64,000 bases of DNA, taken from NCBI RefSeq assembly GCF_012641475.1, contig NZ_JABAIL010000011.1:136614-200613 (forward strand), given 5' to 3'. Source of the stretch: Flammeovirga agarivorans. Its GTDB lineage: Bacteria > Bacteroidota > Bacteroidia > Cytophagales > Flammeovirgaceae. Each line of letters begins with the position of its first letter. Within the stretch, counting starts at the first letter, position 1. The translations under genes were made by a program, and so were the position numbers. The notes beneath the pieces are model-generated. The model did no database searches. It was given only the letters and a program-made list of their open reading frames with translations, and was not told where the DNA came from. Of this stretch, positions 28,249-39,200 are shown in pieces.

Positions 28249-29507
28249 CAACTGAAGTAAAGAAAGTAAGGAAACGCCCTGCTCCAAAGCGTCCTGTAAA
28301 AAAGGTAGTTAAAAAGGAAAAAAGTAAAGGACTTAGTTCTTTACAGGCATATAATCTTTATAGAATAGTATTAATATCTTTATTAGTTGTAGCTGTAGGA
28401 ATATCTGGAGGATGGAAAATACCATTTCTAGAAGAAGATACACATCCAAAGAAAATAATAGTGACGCAACCTCACTTGGAAAGTATTTTTAAAGAAGCGA
28501 AATACTTTACTGTGGATGAGCAGAAGAAATATACTGTTTACAATCAATTTAAAGACATCATTGGTTATGCGATTTCTACGCATGATTATGCAAGTCATGT
28601 TAGAGGTTTTGCAGGTGAAGTTCCGGTACTGATCGGGTTTGATAACGACTCCACTATTAAAGGAATGGAAATGCTTCAGCATAATGAATCTGGAGAATAT
28701 ATTGAATTTATACTTGATGATCGATTATTAGATAAATGGAATGGGCTAACCTTCGATAGAGCCTTGTACCATGAGGTCGATGGGATTACCTCTGCCACAG
28801 AAACAAGCGAAGCAATTATAAAAACGATACATGTTACGTTATCTGAAATAACAGGTAAAGAATTGGTACATCAAGAGTATTCATGGTCTTTGATTTTACA
28901 ATGGGTACTAACGTCAATCACCATCATTTTCGGATTATTGGTGTGTTTTTATAAACCAATGAAAAACTATAGAACACCCATGCTCATTATGGTCACTATA
29001 GTGATGGGGTTTGTTTATCAGAAAATGATCTCGGTATCCTTTTTACATGGATGGATTGTTCATGGAATTTCTCTAGAATCGAATTTAGTATCAATTGTCC
29101 TTTTGGTTTTATCGGTGGTGCTTCCTTTGACAACAAAGAAACAGTTTTACTGTCACTATATGTGTCCTTTTGGTGCAGCTCAAGAATTAGTGGGTAAAGT
29201 ATCTCCATTAAAAAAGAAGAACATGAATTGGATGAAGTTACGTTCTATTCCATTACAAACCATTGCTACTATCATCCTTATCAGTTGTATTCTGATAGGA
29301 AAGTATCCTGAGTTATCTTATGTAGAACCTTTTCCCTCTTTCTCTTTTCGAATCGTCTCATGGTGGATGATTGGTTTTGGTCTACTGTTTATTGGGCTAT
29401 CATTTTTCTACTCTAAACCTTGGTGTAAGATCTGTCCAACAGGCTTCCTTCTAGATAATTGTAAGAAGAAGACTGCTAGAGACAATAAAAAATATAATGT
29501 GTTATGA
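28245..29507 (+). CDS. NosR-like membrane protein: FMN-binding domain plus Fe-S-type Cys motifs
   Basis: The 420-residue protein starts with a Lys/Arg/Pro-rich cytoplasmic tail (about 1-32) and a transmembrane helix (about 36-58). An extracytoplasmic FMN-binding domain follows; D179-G-I-T-S-A-T185 matches the ApbE flavinylation motif seen in NqrC, RnfG and NosR, so Thr185 is the likely covalent FMN site. Four to five more transmembrane helices follow. Two Cys motifs, C303-x3-C307-P and C394-x2-C397-P with C406, resemble the CxxxCP motifs of NosR/NapH, but no ferredoxin domain is present. The family carries electrons across the cytoplasmic membrane to extracytoplasmic acceptors. It overlaps by 4 bp both the sulfatase upstream and the flavin-reductase-like gene downstream. 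The partner is inferred. Confidence 0.85.
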   Translation: MTTEVKKVRKRPAPKRPVKKVVKKEKSKGLSSLQAYNLYRIVLISLLVVAVGISGGWKIPFLEEDTHPKKIIVTQPHLESIFKEAKYFTVDEQKKYTVYNQFKDIIGYAISTHDYASHVRGFAGEVPVLIGFDNDSTIKGMEMLQHNESGEYIEFILDDRLLDKWNGLTFDRALYHEVDGITSATETSEAIIKTIHVTLSEITGKELVHQEYSWSLILQWVLTSITIIFGLLVCFYKPMKNYRTPMLIMVTIVMGFVYQKMISVSFLHGWIVHGISLESNLVSIVLLVLSVVLPLTTKKQFYCHYMCPFGAAQELVGKVSPLKKKNMNWMKLRSIPLQTIATIILISCILIGKYPELSYVEPFPSFSFRIVSWWMIGFGLLFIGLSFFYSKPWCKICPTGFLLDNCKKKTARDNKKYNVL

Positions 29508-30238
29508 AATCAAGCGAACTCTTAAATATTGTATTGACGGTCATCCTAATTTTCGTATTGGTTAGATACAATGTCAACGGAACTACTGACGAGGTTAGCC
29601 AGACGACAGTTGTGAACTCAACAGCGGTTATGGATTCTTTACATACCAAGAAATCGGTAGGTAAAAGACCGTTTTTATTCCCAATGCCTGTTGGTATTAT
29701 TGGTTCTTATGATAGTGTTGGAACACCAAATATCATGGCTGCATCTTGGATCGGGATTGTGAATTCTAAACCAATGAGTATTGGTGTTTCGTTACGCCCT
29801 TCAACAAAAACATACAATAATGTAATGAGAACACAAGCGTTCACTGTAAATATTGCTAACGAAAAGCTTGTGGAATATGTCGATTGGGTGGGCCATTATT
29901 CAGGAAAAGATATCGATAAATTTGATGTACTTCCTTTAACTCCGGTTCGTTCAAAACTAGTTAACGCTCCTTATGTGCATGAATTTCCAGTGGTGCTCGA
30001 ATGTAGAGTTGTTCGTTCTACGGAATTGGGAAAACATACTCATTTTGTTGGGGAGATTATGGATGTAAAAGTGGATACGGCAATTCTAAAGAAGAACCAG
30101 AAATTTGTTGATATAAATAAGCTTCGACCTATTATGATGGGGAACGGTTCTGGATATTTTGGGATAGGTGAAAACCTAGGAAGAGGCGGTAAAGTCTACC
30201 AAAGATTAGGTATTAATCCATTAATTGAATCAAAATAA
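29504..30238 (+). CDS. Membrane-anchored flavin-reductase-like protein
   Basis: The 244-residue protein has an N-terminal hydrophobic segment (about residues 7-25, LNIVLTVILIFVLVRY), so the rest is probably outside the cytoplasm. Residues ~55-235 match the flavin-reductase-like (FMN-binding split-barrel) family: PFLFPMPVGIIGSYD, NIMAASWIGIVNSKP, GVSLRPSTKTYNNV, FTVNIANEKL. Relatives are usually cytoplasmic and use NAD(P)H, which would not be available outside; electrons more likely come from the coupled NosR-like protein (4-bp ATGA overlap). It may reduce or oxidise a small molecule or pass electrons to the secreted cytochromes encoded next. Family call is firm; location and role are inferred. 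Confidence 0.82.
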   Translation: MKSSELLNIVLTVILIFVLVRYNVNGTTDEVSQTTVVNSTAVMDSLHTKKSVGKRPFLFPMPVGIIGSYDSVGTPNIMAASWIGIVNSKPMSIGVSLRPSTKTYNNVMRTQAFTVNIANEKLVEYVDWVGHYSGKDIDKFDVLPLTPVRSKLVNAPYVHEFPVVLECRVVRSTELGKHTHFVGEIMDVKVDTAILKKNQKFVDINKLRPIMMGNGSGYFGIGENLGRGGKVYQRLGINPLIESK

Positions 30239-30254
30239 TGAGTTCTTCTTGGCA

Positions 30255-30299
30255 ATTAGCGGAAAATTAATGTCAAATTAATGCATCTCCCTACCTTTA
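30255..30299 (+). promoter_or_regulatory. SARP-type operator and -7 box for the first cytochrome gene
   Basis: ATTAGCG (30255), ATTAATG (30266) and ATTAATG (30277-30283) are at exact 11-bp spacing. An 8-bp spacer and TACCTTTA (30292-30299) follow. The predicted leader is about 70 nt. Confidence 0.75.
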
Positions 30300-30374
30300 A
30301 GTGTGATTATTACAGATAAATAAAACAATCATGGTTCATAGACCAGCTTAATGTAATTACCTTAAAGAATTGAA

Positions 30375-33300
30375 ATGAAGAATAATTTACTATTTGACTG
30401 CAGTGCAACATTTATTGCCGTGTTGTGCTGTCTGTTATTCACTACACCCACACAAGCACAAACACCAATTCAACATTTAACTTCTAAAAATAGTACTTCT
30501 ATAGAATTAAATGCAGAGGGAGGAGTTTCTAAATGGCTTGATATTTCAGGGAATGAACAACATGCCACTTCTAAAATTGGTAGTGTAACATTTCCATCAA
30601 CTATCACATCATTTTCTGGTCAAGAAGGACTTGATTTTGGTGCAGATAGAAATAGTTTAAAACTGTTATCATCGACAGATGCAGCTCAGGTTTTCGACTT
30701 TACAGGCGATGCAGCAAGTAATTCAGGTTTTGCTGTTCTATTAACTTTTCAGATGGAATCACTTCATAATAATTGGAGTGATATCATAGGCAACAATTCC
30801 AATACTGATAACGGTGGTTTTGGTATCCGTTATGCAGACGATGGAGAATATCAGGTATATCTTGGTAGTTTAAATGCCAAGATTCCAGGAGCGAAAGCGA
30901 TTCCAGGTCAATCTATAGTTGTTGCTGTAAATTATGATGCAACAAAAGGGGAATTAACTTTTTGGGACTCCCAAAATAAATTAAAGCAGACCTATGATGT
31001 GACTGCAGCTAATTTCAATATTGGCGATTTATTTTTAGGCTCAAATTCTAATGGTAACCGTTATTTCAAAGGGATAGTTGGAGATGTAAAAATCTATAAT
31101 GAAGCTTTGTCCAACTCAAAATTTAAAACAGAGTACTCTCAGTTATATGATTTATGGCAGGGATTTACTCTACCTGTTGAAGTTTTAGGAGGAGAAGGTT
31201 TAGTAGAAACAAGAACGTTTGAGTTAGGAGAAACAAAAGCCAGTAACACACAGAAAGTATGGTTGCAAATCAATAACCTAAGTTATGAGAATAAGGCTTC
31301 AGTGAAAATAAACAATGGAAGCTGGATAGATATTAATCATAGTAGTGTCGAAATGTATGAGCAAGAAAAAGCTCGAGGAGGTATGCAACATGGAGGTTAT
31401 AACACCATCCGTTTTACTTATCCAACAAAAGATATACAAACAGGGACAAATACAGTATCCTTCAGGTTTAACCATTCAGATGGAATTTCCAATGGTTTTA
31501 GAGTGGTTAAGTTTAATTTATTAAATGAAAATGATGAACCACTTTTACCAGATAATTTTTTCTATAACGATGATCCGAATCTATGGGTCTCTCCATATAC
31601 GGACAATACTTCTATAGCAGAAGGGGAAGACTTGTGGAGAAATGCAGGTTTATGGTCTAACTATTTAGAAGAAGGTACAGAAGGTTTCTGGTATGGATAT
31701 TCTTTAAAAGCACATATTCCTATGAATGCGAAATGTGCAGATTGCCATACACAAGATGGTAGGGATTTAGAGATTTTTTCTTACTCAAATAAATCCATTA
31801 TTGAAAGAGCAAAGTTTCATGATCTTAATGATGAGCAAGCGAGAAAAATTGCGAGTTATATCCGTTCCTTATCAGGAAAACATGAAAATGTCAACCGACA
31901 TGGTCGTCCATGGAATCCTCCATACCAACCAGGTCCAGAATTAGAAGGAAAGTCGATTGACTATTGGGCTGCGGGAGCTGGGTTAGACGCAGTATTAGAA
32001 AAGGATGAAGAAATGCTTCCTTACATGTTCCCTAATGGAGTCAATGAAGAAACAGTGAAAGATTACTTTGATCAAGATCAAGGAGAAGACAGAACTACTT
32101 TACCATTAGCCATTCAATTTCCAGATTGGAAACATTGGTTGCCAATGATTCATCCTAAAGATGCGTTTACAGAAGGAAATTTATATGAAACGTCTTATCA
32201 AGACAGAACACCTTATGTTAATAATCAAGTAAGTTTATTAAATCCAGAGAAAGGGTATGAAGTGTTGAGAGAATACATTCTTACTCTACCTACTAACGGA
32301 GATGGTGTAACGGTAAATATGAATGCCTTATCGGAAAATCAGTTGGCAGAATTTCGTTTACAACATGAGATATTTAGATACAACTATCGTTTTTTCCAAG
32401 CACAAGGAGGAGGAGATACTAGACACTGGAGGTCTACAACAGGTAATGGTTTAGATGCGTTATCTCCCGATGTACCACAAGAGTTTGCAGCAACAAGTAT
32501 GGCAAGACTAATGGCTGTCAAAAACTTTGAGTTTATGTTGGAATTTAATCTTCAGGATCAAGCTCCAAATTATATCGATGCAGTAGATCAACCTTCAGGA
32601 AGACAGTGGTTCCATGGTTTATCAAAACACGTATTTGAAGTTCCCGCACACATTACGGGCTGTTTAGATGGAGACTGTCAGACATTTGATGGACAACCGT
32701 TAACTACAGGACAATATGAATCTTCTGTTTGGTATCACCTACAAGGTATATTAGCAGGTGGTGAAGGTTACCAATGGTGGAATGGTCCGGTTGATTATAA
32801 TTACCATCCACAGTTTATATTAGCGAGTTCTTACTCATCAAATATTTTCCATCCACTTAGATATTACCACAGTATCGGTACCATGTATAAAACGAAAACT
32901 TGGTCGGGTGATGATAATCCAAATGATGGTATGGGCTTTAGAATTAGAGTGCAAGGCCCTTGGTATTTCTTTGGTAAAGAAGGAGATGGTGGCAAAAACA
33001 ATTTCTTAGGTTTTGAGCCGGGTGTTTGGCCTCAACTACTCGATGATATTGAACCAGGGATGTCAAAATGGGTATTGGATGCCTTATTACAAGAGTTCTT
33101 AAAAGCAGTGAGAAAGCATGATATTTCAGAATGGGAACGTTGGACACCCGGAGAAAATGGTTCCAATATGTTAGACCCGATCGAGAAATCGTCAGTTGTA
33201 GATGTAACGCTTTCCAACGATGAAATTAGTGCGACGTCTTCTGGTGATGAAGATACATTAGGTGAACCGCTTTGGGCAGATCATATGTATTGGGTGATTC

Positions 33301-36029
33301 AAGAATCCATTAAGTTTGGTGTAAAATGCGAAACGATTGAGGAGTTGATCGCATGGAGTAAAGAGGCATGGCCAAATATCAATTGGGACTTTAATATTTC
33401 TCCAAGTGTGAAATTGCGATTAAGTCCAAACGCCCAATTGTATAGAAATGTGGAATTCATAGAGGCTATTCCTGCAAGTGGAGGAGGACATCCTTCTTAC
33501 TCATGGACAGTAAATGGAGTAGTGGTAAATAATAATAGCAATAAACTTTATACTACAGATTTTGAGCCAGGGGATATTGTTGGTTGTACAATGACTAGTA
33601 GCTCTGATTGTGTCGATAGCAATATAGCTTCAACTACCATTGATGTTCCTGGCGACATTATTATAAATACAAAAATTAATACAGAGGATTGGCAAAAGGC
33701 AACGGCTCTACAAGCTTGTTTTGGTGATGAAATCACATTTAGAGCAGACGTAGATATTCAACCTATATTATGGTTAGACGCACAGTCTGTTTCAACAACT
33801 GCTACATATAATGATGGAGACCAAGTGATGGTTTGGGAAGATATCAGTGGAAATAATGCCAATGCAGAAGTATCAAATTCGACATTAGCACCTTATTATT
33901 CAGTAGATGGGTTTAATGGTAAACCTGCTTTAGAGTTTGGTAGAACAAGAGGTTCTTTATTGACATTGTTTGAGGGAACAGAAACAGAGTTTTTGGAAGA
34001 AGACTGGACGATTTTTATGGTCCATCAACTTAATCCGATTGATGTTTGGAGTAATACTCTAGGCAACAAAAACACAACAACAGATGATGGTATGTTCTTT
34101 AGAATTTCAGATAATGGTAAAATGGCGATTTCGGGAGGTAAAAAGGATATTTCTGGTGATGCCTACGATTTACCATTACTCGCAATTAATACCATATCAA
34201 AAGGTGATGATGTAATGAGTTTGTTTGTCAATGGTACTCAAGAAACTACATTAACTATTACTGAAGGAGATAAGCTTGATAATGGGGAGGACCTTTTATT
34301 GGGACAGATCAGTTATTCTACAAGTCAGAGTAGATACCATCAAGGGTATATCGCTGAGGTAATTATTTTAGACCGCAAACTTAATACAGCGGAAACACAA
34401 TTGGTGGAAGGTTACTTAGCACACAAATGGGGATTAACAAGTGATCTAACTGTCTACAATAAGTTCAGAGATCACTCTCCATTAGAAATGCTCGTAGAAG
34501 CGCCAAGTGGAGACGACTATCAGTTTACAAAGTTATCGAACACATTCTCTTATACTGTAAGTGATCAGCATGACTTAGGTGAGTTTAACTTTATTCCTGC
34601 ACAATCTGAGCAAAATAATTTTACCCTTCCATTATCCTCATATGAAGATTACTATAATCAAGCGGTTGTTTTGTATAGTATTGATGGGGGTGCTTCACAA
34701 CAAGGAAATATTGTCAACTTGTACGATGGAGAAAGTGTTACTCTCTTACCTTTTGAGGAAATAGATGTTGATTATGAATGGGTAACTCCAGAAGGAATTA
34801 GTCTGACTCAGAATACTAACCCTACATGGACTGCAGCATTAGAAGATACCTATAATGGTGTATGGAAGCTTAGAATCTTGGAAGATCGATGCCTAAGTAC
34901 CTTCCCTGAAATAGAAGTGAATGTCACTGTAGATGAGTTGAATAATTCAGGACCTTACTTTGGTAGAGTCGATATCACTCAAGCCAATGCAAGTGATTGG
35001 ACCTCGGTCAATTTTGGATACCCAATGGCAAGTTCTCCAATTGTAATCACTGGACCTGTAAGTAATTTCGGTTCCGCTCCAGCTATCCCTAGAGTAAAAA
35101 ATATCACTACTGATGGTTTTGAAATACAAGTGGATGAATGGGATTATTTGGATGGAGTCCATAATAAAACAGAAGAGCTTTATTACTTAGCCCTTGAGGA
35201 AGGAACATACGATTTTGGAGGTGTTATAGCCGAAGCGGGTAGCCTTACAGGTAAAATGACTTGGGTAAATAAATCATTTATCAATGAATATACGGAAGCG
35301 CCTGTAGTTTTAGCAGTACAAGTTTCTGATAACGAAGCCAACGCCACGACACTTCAGATTAAAGATGTAACGACAACAGGTTTTACCATAAGAATGCGAG
35401 AAGAAGAAAATGCAGACCAAGTACATGCAGATGAAGTGATACATTATATTGTGTTATCTAAAGGTACTGGTACTATTAATGGAGAAACAATTGAAGTAGG
35501 AGCTACTGAAAATATTGTGGATGATGAATGGTATCAGATGGACTTCACTTCGGATCTTCAAAATGTTGGAGTATTAGCCAATATGCAGACAAGAAATGGA
35601 AGTAATACATCAGGCTTAAGATATAGAAACCTCACCTATAATAGAGTTGATTTTATGGTAGAGGAAGAACAGTCCAAAGATGAAGAAGTGGACCATCCTT
35701 TTGAGGAAGTAGGCTATTTAAGAATGGAAAATATGAATGCAGGCATGAATAGTAATGCAAGACAAGTTTCCAATAATCTTGAGGAAGACCTTAACGGGGT
35801 AACTTTAAGAGTATACCCGAACCCGACCAGTTGTAATCTCTTTATCGAAGCGAAAAGAGACATCAGAAGAATTGAAATTTTTGATAACCTAGGAAGAAAG
35901 GTGTATTGTAAAAAGGCAGGGCACTCTTCGGAGACCATCAATTTACATACACTGGCCACAGATATGTATCTATTAAGAATACATTTGGATAACGGTGAAA
36001 TCTTAAATGAGAAAGTATTGAAAAAATAA
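30375..36029 (+). CDS. Giant secreted LamG/cytochrome-c protein with T9SS sorting domain
   Basis: The 1884-residue protein has a signal peptide ending near TQAQ, then a LamG-like domain (about 30-260) and a beta-sandwich linker. A cytochrome-c-like region has one haem motif C454-A-D-C457-H458 followed by TQDGRDLE and a terminal helix (IASYIRSL). A large conserved domain follows (about 500-1010, with PDWKHWLPMIHP, QGGGDTRHWRS, GEGYQWWNGP and GPWYFFGKEGDGGKNN) that I cannot assign to a family. A second LamG-like domain (about 1125-1365, ending EGYLAHKWGL), a lectin-like repeat region (about 1520-1700) and a T9SS sorting domain (VYPNPTSCNLF) end the protein. It is exported to the surface, probably binds polysaccharide and carries one haem. 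It has a tandem paralogue downstream. Catalytic role is unknown. Confidence 0.85.
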   Translation: MKNNLLFDCSATFIAVLCCLLFTTPTQAQTPIQHLTSKNSTSIELNAEGGVSKWLDISGNEQHATSKIGSVTFPSTITSFSGQEGLDFGADRNSLKLLSSTDAAQVFDFTGDAASNSGFAVLLTFQMESLHNNWSDIIGNNSNTDNGGFGIRYADDGEYQVYLGSLNAKIPGAKAIPGQSIVVAVNYDATKGELTFWDSQNKLKQTYDVTAANFNIGDLFLGSNSNGNRYFKGIVGDVKIYNEALSNSKFKTEYSQLYDLWQGFTLPVEVLGGEGLVETRTFELGETKASNTQKVWLQINNLSYENKASVKINNGSWIDINHSSVEMYEQEKARGGMQHGGYNTIRFTYPTKDIQTGTNTVSFRFNHSDGISNGFRVVKFNLLNENDEPLLPDNFFYNDDPNLWVSPYTDNTSIAEGEDLWRNAGLWSNYLEEGTEGFWYGYSLKAHIPMNAKCADCHTQDGRDLEIFSYSNKSIIERAKFHDLNDEQARKIASYIRSLSGKHENVNRHGRPWNPPYQPGPELEGKSIDYWAAGAGLDAVLEKDEEMLPYMFPNGVNEETVKDYFDQDQGEDRTTLPLAIQFPDWKHWLPMIHPKDAFTEGNLYETSYQDRTPYVNNQVSLLNPEKGYEVLREYILTLPTNGDGVTVNMNALSENQLAEFRLQHEIFRYNYRFFQAQGGGDTRHWRSTTGNGLDALSPDVPQEFAATSMARLMAVKNFEFMLEFNLQDQAPNYIDAVDQPSGRQWFHGLSKHVFEVPAHITGCLDGDCQTFDGQPLTTGQYESSVWYHLQGILAGGEGYQWWNGPVDYNYHPQFILASSYSSNIFHPLRYYHSIGTMYKTKTWSGDDNPNDGMGFRIRVQGPWYFFGKEGDGGKNNFLGFEPGVWPQLLDDIEPGMSKWVLDALLQEFLKAVRKHDISEWERWTPGENGSNMLDPIEKSSVVDVTLSNDEISATSSGDEDTLGEPLWADHMYWVIQESIKFGVKCETIEELIAWSKEAWPNINWDFNISPSVKLRLSPNAQLYRNVEFIEAIPASGGGHPSYSWTVNGVVVNNNSNKLYTTDFEPGDIVGCTMTSSSDCVDSNIASTTIDVPGDIIINTKINTEDWQKATALQACFGDEITFRADVDIQPILWLDAQSVSTTATYNDGDQVMVWEDISGNNANAEVSNSTLAPYYSVDGFNGKPALEFGRTRGSLLTLFEGTETEFLEEDWTIFMVHQLNPIDVWSNTLGNKNTTTDDGMFFRISDNGKMAISGGKKDISGDAYDLPLLAINTISKGDDVMSLFVNGTQETTLTITEGDKLDNGEDLLLGQISYSTSQSRYHQGYIAEVIILDRKLNTAETQLVEGYLAHKWGLTSDLTVYNKFRDHSPLEMLVEAPSGDDYQFTKLSNTFSYTVSDQHDLGEFNFIPAQSEQNNFTLPLSSYEDYYNQAVVLYSIDGGASQQGNIVNLYDGESVTLLPFEEIDVDYEWVTPEGISLTQNTNPTWTAALEDTYNGVWKLRILEDRCLSTFPEIEVNVTVDELNNSGPYFGRVDITQANASDWTSVNFGYPMASSPIVITGPVSNFGSAPAIPRVKNITTDGFEIQVDEWDYLDGVHNKTEELYYLALEEGTYDFGGVIAEAGSLTGKMTWVNKSFINEYTEAPVVLAVQVSDNEANATTLQIKDVTTTGFTIRMREEENADQVHADEVIHYIVLSKGTGTINGETIEVGATENIVDDEWYQMDFTSDLQNVGVLANMQTRNGSNTSGLRYRNLTYNRVDFMVEEEQSKDEEVDHPFEEVGYLRMENMNAGMNSNARQVSNNLEEDLNGVTLRVYPNPTSCNLFIEAKRDIRRIEIFDNLGRKVYCKKAGHSSETINLHTLATDMYLLRIHLDNGEILNEKVLKK

Positions 36030-36059
36030 AGTATCAAGTAGCGAATATAGTAGGAATAA

Positions 36060-36098
36060 AACACTCACTTTTTTCTAAGAAGTGGGTGTTTTTCTTTT
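36060..36098 (+). terminator. Terminator between the two cytochrome genes
   Basis: AACACTCACTT (36060-36070) pairs with AAGTGGGTGTT (36080-36090) with one wobble, and a T-rich tract follows. The second cytochrome gene therefore depends on its own promoter. Confidence 0.85.
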
Positions 36099-36141
36099 AT
36101 AATGGAAATTAATTTTTGTCTCATTTACCCATTTGAATGTA

Positions 36142-36186
36142 CTTAATTGCTTATTAATGTAAAATTAACTTCGTGGGATAGATTTG
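36142..36186 (+). promoter_or_regulatory. SARP-type operator and -7 box for the second cytochrome gene
   Basis: CTTAATT (36142), ATTAATG (36153) and ATTAACT (36164-36170) are at 11-bp spacing, then an 8-bp spacer and a perfect TAnnTTTG box, TAGATTTG (36179-36186). The predicted leader is about 57 nt. Confidence 0.78.
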
Positions 36187-36249
36187 TTAGTATAGAAATG
36201 AAAACACTACTGGATTGAACAAACAATTCACGTTACAATACGAATTTGT

Positions 36250-39200
36250 ATGAATTATATACTACAAAAATTACCAATCAAGCACTCCTATTTTTTATTG
36301 ATTTCAATAATCATTTGGCTCTTGGGATCTACAGGTGCTTACTCACAAAACGTCGTTCAACATCTTTCTTCATATGATCCATCAACTATTGTTGTCGATG
36401 AACTCAATAATGTTACAGAATGGAAAGATATTTCAGGAAATGATTTCCATGCTACCACATATTTTGGTCAAGCAGTTTACCCTTCACTTATGTCATCTTA
36501 TTCTGGTGTTACTGGAGTAGATTTTGGGTTGGAACGTTCCGGACTCACACTCTTATCAAAAGAGGAGGCTGCCAACGTATTCGATTTTGATGGAGCAGCA
36601 AGTGCCAATACAGGGTTTAGTGTTATGGTCGCTTTTCAGATTGAGGAATACCACAATAATTGGAGTGATCTGATCGGTAATACGTCTAATAATGCTAATG
36701 CAGGGTTTGGTATTCGTTATGGTACAGATGGAGAATTTCAAATTTTCCTAGGCGGACAAGTAGTTAATATTCCTGGGGCAAAAGCTCGATTAAATCATTC
36801 TATTGTTGTGGCATGTAATTATGATGCAGCGTCAGGAGAATTAACATTTTGGGACTCTCAAAACTTATTAACTCATCAGGTAAATGTAGCGAAAGCCAAC
36901 TTTAATTTTGATCAACTTTATCTAGGTTCTTTTACTAATGGGAATCGACAAGTGAAAGGCATGGTTGGTGAGGTAAAAATATACAATAAAGTATTAGCGG
37001 ATGCTGATTTTAAATTGGAATACAGTAAAATGCGAGATGTTTGGCATAAGTTTATCTTACCAATTGAAGTAATAGGTGCTGAGCAATTAGTAGAACACAG
37101 GTCTTTTCATCTATCCTCAACGGAGGTTCAAGAAGCAAAAAAGATCTGGTTGCAGATTAATAATTTGAGTTATGAAAATAAGGTATCCGTAAAAGTAAAC
37201 GATGGTAGTTGGTACGATCTAAACCACTCTTCTGTAGATATGGCATTGCAAGCAAAAGCAAGAGGCGGTATGCAGCATGGAGGTTACAACACGATCCATC
37301 TTACAATTCCTGCCAATGGTTTCATGGAAGGCCTTAACACTGTTTACTTTAGATTTAATAGATCGGATGCTATCTCAAATGGGTTTAGAGTAGTGAAGTT
37401 TAACCTTCAAGATGCAAACAAAGAAAATCTATTACCAGAAGATTTTTTCTATGATGACGACCCTGAGTTTTGGGTTGGACCATATACAGATGATAAGTCT
37501 ATAAAAGAAGGTGAAGAACTATGGAGAGAAGGGGCATTATGGTCTAATTATTTAAAAGAGGATACTAAAGGTTTCTGGTATGGATATGAGTTATTGCCTC
37601 ATGCTCCAATTCAAGCTACTTGTGCTGATTGTCATACTCAAGATGGTAGAGACCTTGAACTTTTCTCTTATTCGAATAAATCGATTATTGAACGTTCGGT
37701 ATTTCATAACCTTACAGAAGATGAGGGAAGAAAGATCGCTTCATATATCAGATCTCTAAAAGATAAAAGTGAAAATATTAATCGTCATGGTAGACCTTGG
37801 AATCCACCTTATCAACCAGGACCTCAGTTAAAAGGGAAATCAATCGAATATTGGGCTGCAGGTGCAGGTTTAGAAGCAGTGTTGGAGAAAGATGAAGATA
37901 TGCTGCCTTATATGTTCCCAAATGGAGTAAATAAAAACAGTGTTCAAGAATATTTTAATCAGGATACTGGAGAAGATAGAACCACCTTACCGTTAGCACT
38001 TCAATTCCCCGATTGGAAACATTGGTTACCTATGATTCACCCAAAAGATGCTTTTACAAAAGGGACTTTGTATGAGGATACTTATAAGAACCGAGAGGAA
38101 TATAAAAACTCACAAGAAAGTCTTCTTAACCCGGAAAAAGGGATAGAGATTATCCGAGAAATGATAGAATCTCTACCAAAGAAAGGTGATGGAAAAACCG
38201 TAGATATGTCTGCATTAACAGATAACCAATTAGCTGAATTTAGAGAGGCTCATGAAGTATTCAGGTATAATTTCAGATTCTTCCAGTCTCAGGGTGGAGG
38301 AGAGACCAATCATTGGCGTTCTAAAAAAGGAAATGGACTAGATGCTTTGGACGATAATGTTCCACAGGAGTTTGCCGCGACAAGTATGGCAAGGCTTATG
38401 GCCGTTAAAAACTTTGAGATTATGCAAGAATTCAATCTTCAAGATCAGGCACAAGATTATATTTTATCAGAAGATAACCCTAATCAGCGTCAGTGGTTTC
38501 ATGGATTGTCGAAGCATGTTTTTGAAGTTCCAGCCCATATTACGGGATGCTTGGATGGTGATTGTCAGACTTTCGGTACACAGCCAGAAGAAACTGGGCA
38601 ATTTGAGTCTACTTCATGGTATCATCTTCAAGCGATTTTAGCAGGTGGAGAAGGTTACCAATGGTGGAATGGACCTGTGGATTACAATTATCAGCCGATG
38701 TTTATTCTAAGGAGTTCGAGATCATCTAATTTATTCCAACCGTTAAGGTATTACCATTCTTTGGGGACATTATATAAAACCAAAACTTGGTCGGGAGACC
38801 TTACACCGAATGATGGCATGGGCTTTAGAATTAGAGTACAAGGCCCTTGGTATTTCTTTGGAAAAGAAGGCGATGGAGGAAAAAACAATTTACATGGATT
38901 TGAACCTGGTTTCTGGCCAAGTTTATTAGATGAGATTGAGCCAGGCTTAGCAAAATGGGTATTGGATGCACAACTACGAGAGTTTCTCAAAGCAGTGAGA
39001 AAACATGATATTGCCAATTGGCAACGATGGGAACCAGGTATGAACGGATCGAATGTATTAGACCCCATCGAAAAGTCTTCTGTGATTGATGTAACATTAT
39101 CTAATGATGAGTTTCCCGAAGGAGATGAAGATGAAATTGGTGAACCCCTATGGGCCGATCATATGTATTGGGTAATAGGAGAAGCTATAAAGTTTGGAGT

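Noticed and set aside
28245..29507. Reading the NosR-like gene as part of a denitrification or sodium-pump cluster.
   Set aside because: No nitrous-oxide reductase, Nqr or Rnf subunit is nearby; the neighbours are sulfatases, a flavin-reductase-like gene and secreted cytochromes.
38342..38641. 99-codon plus-strand frame inside the second cytochrome gene.
   Set aside because: It is an alternative frame of a well-conserved coding region with no start context; the cytochrome frame is supported by its paralogue.
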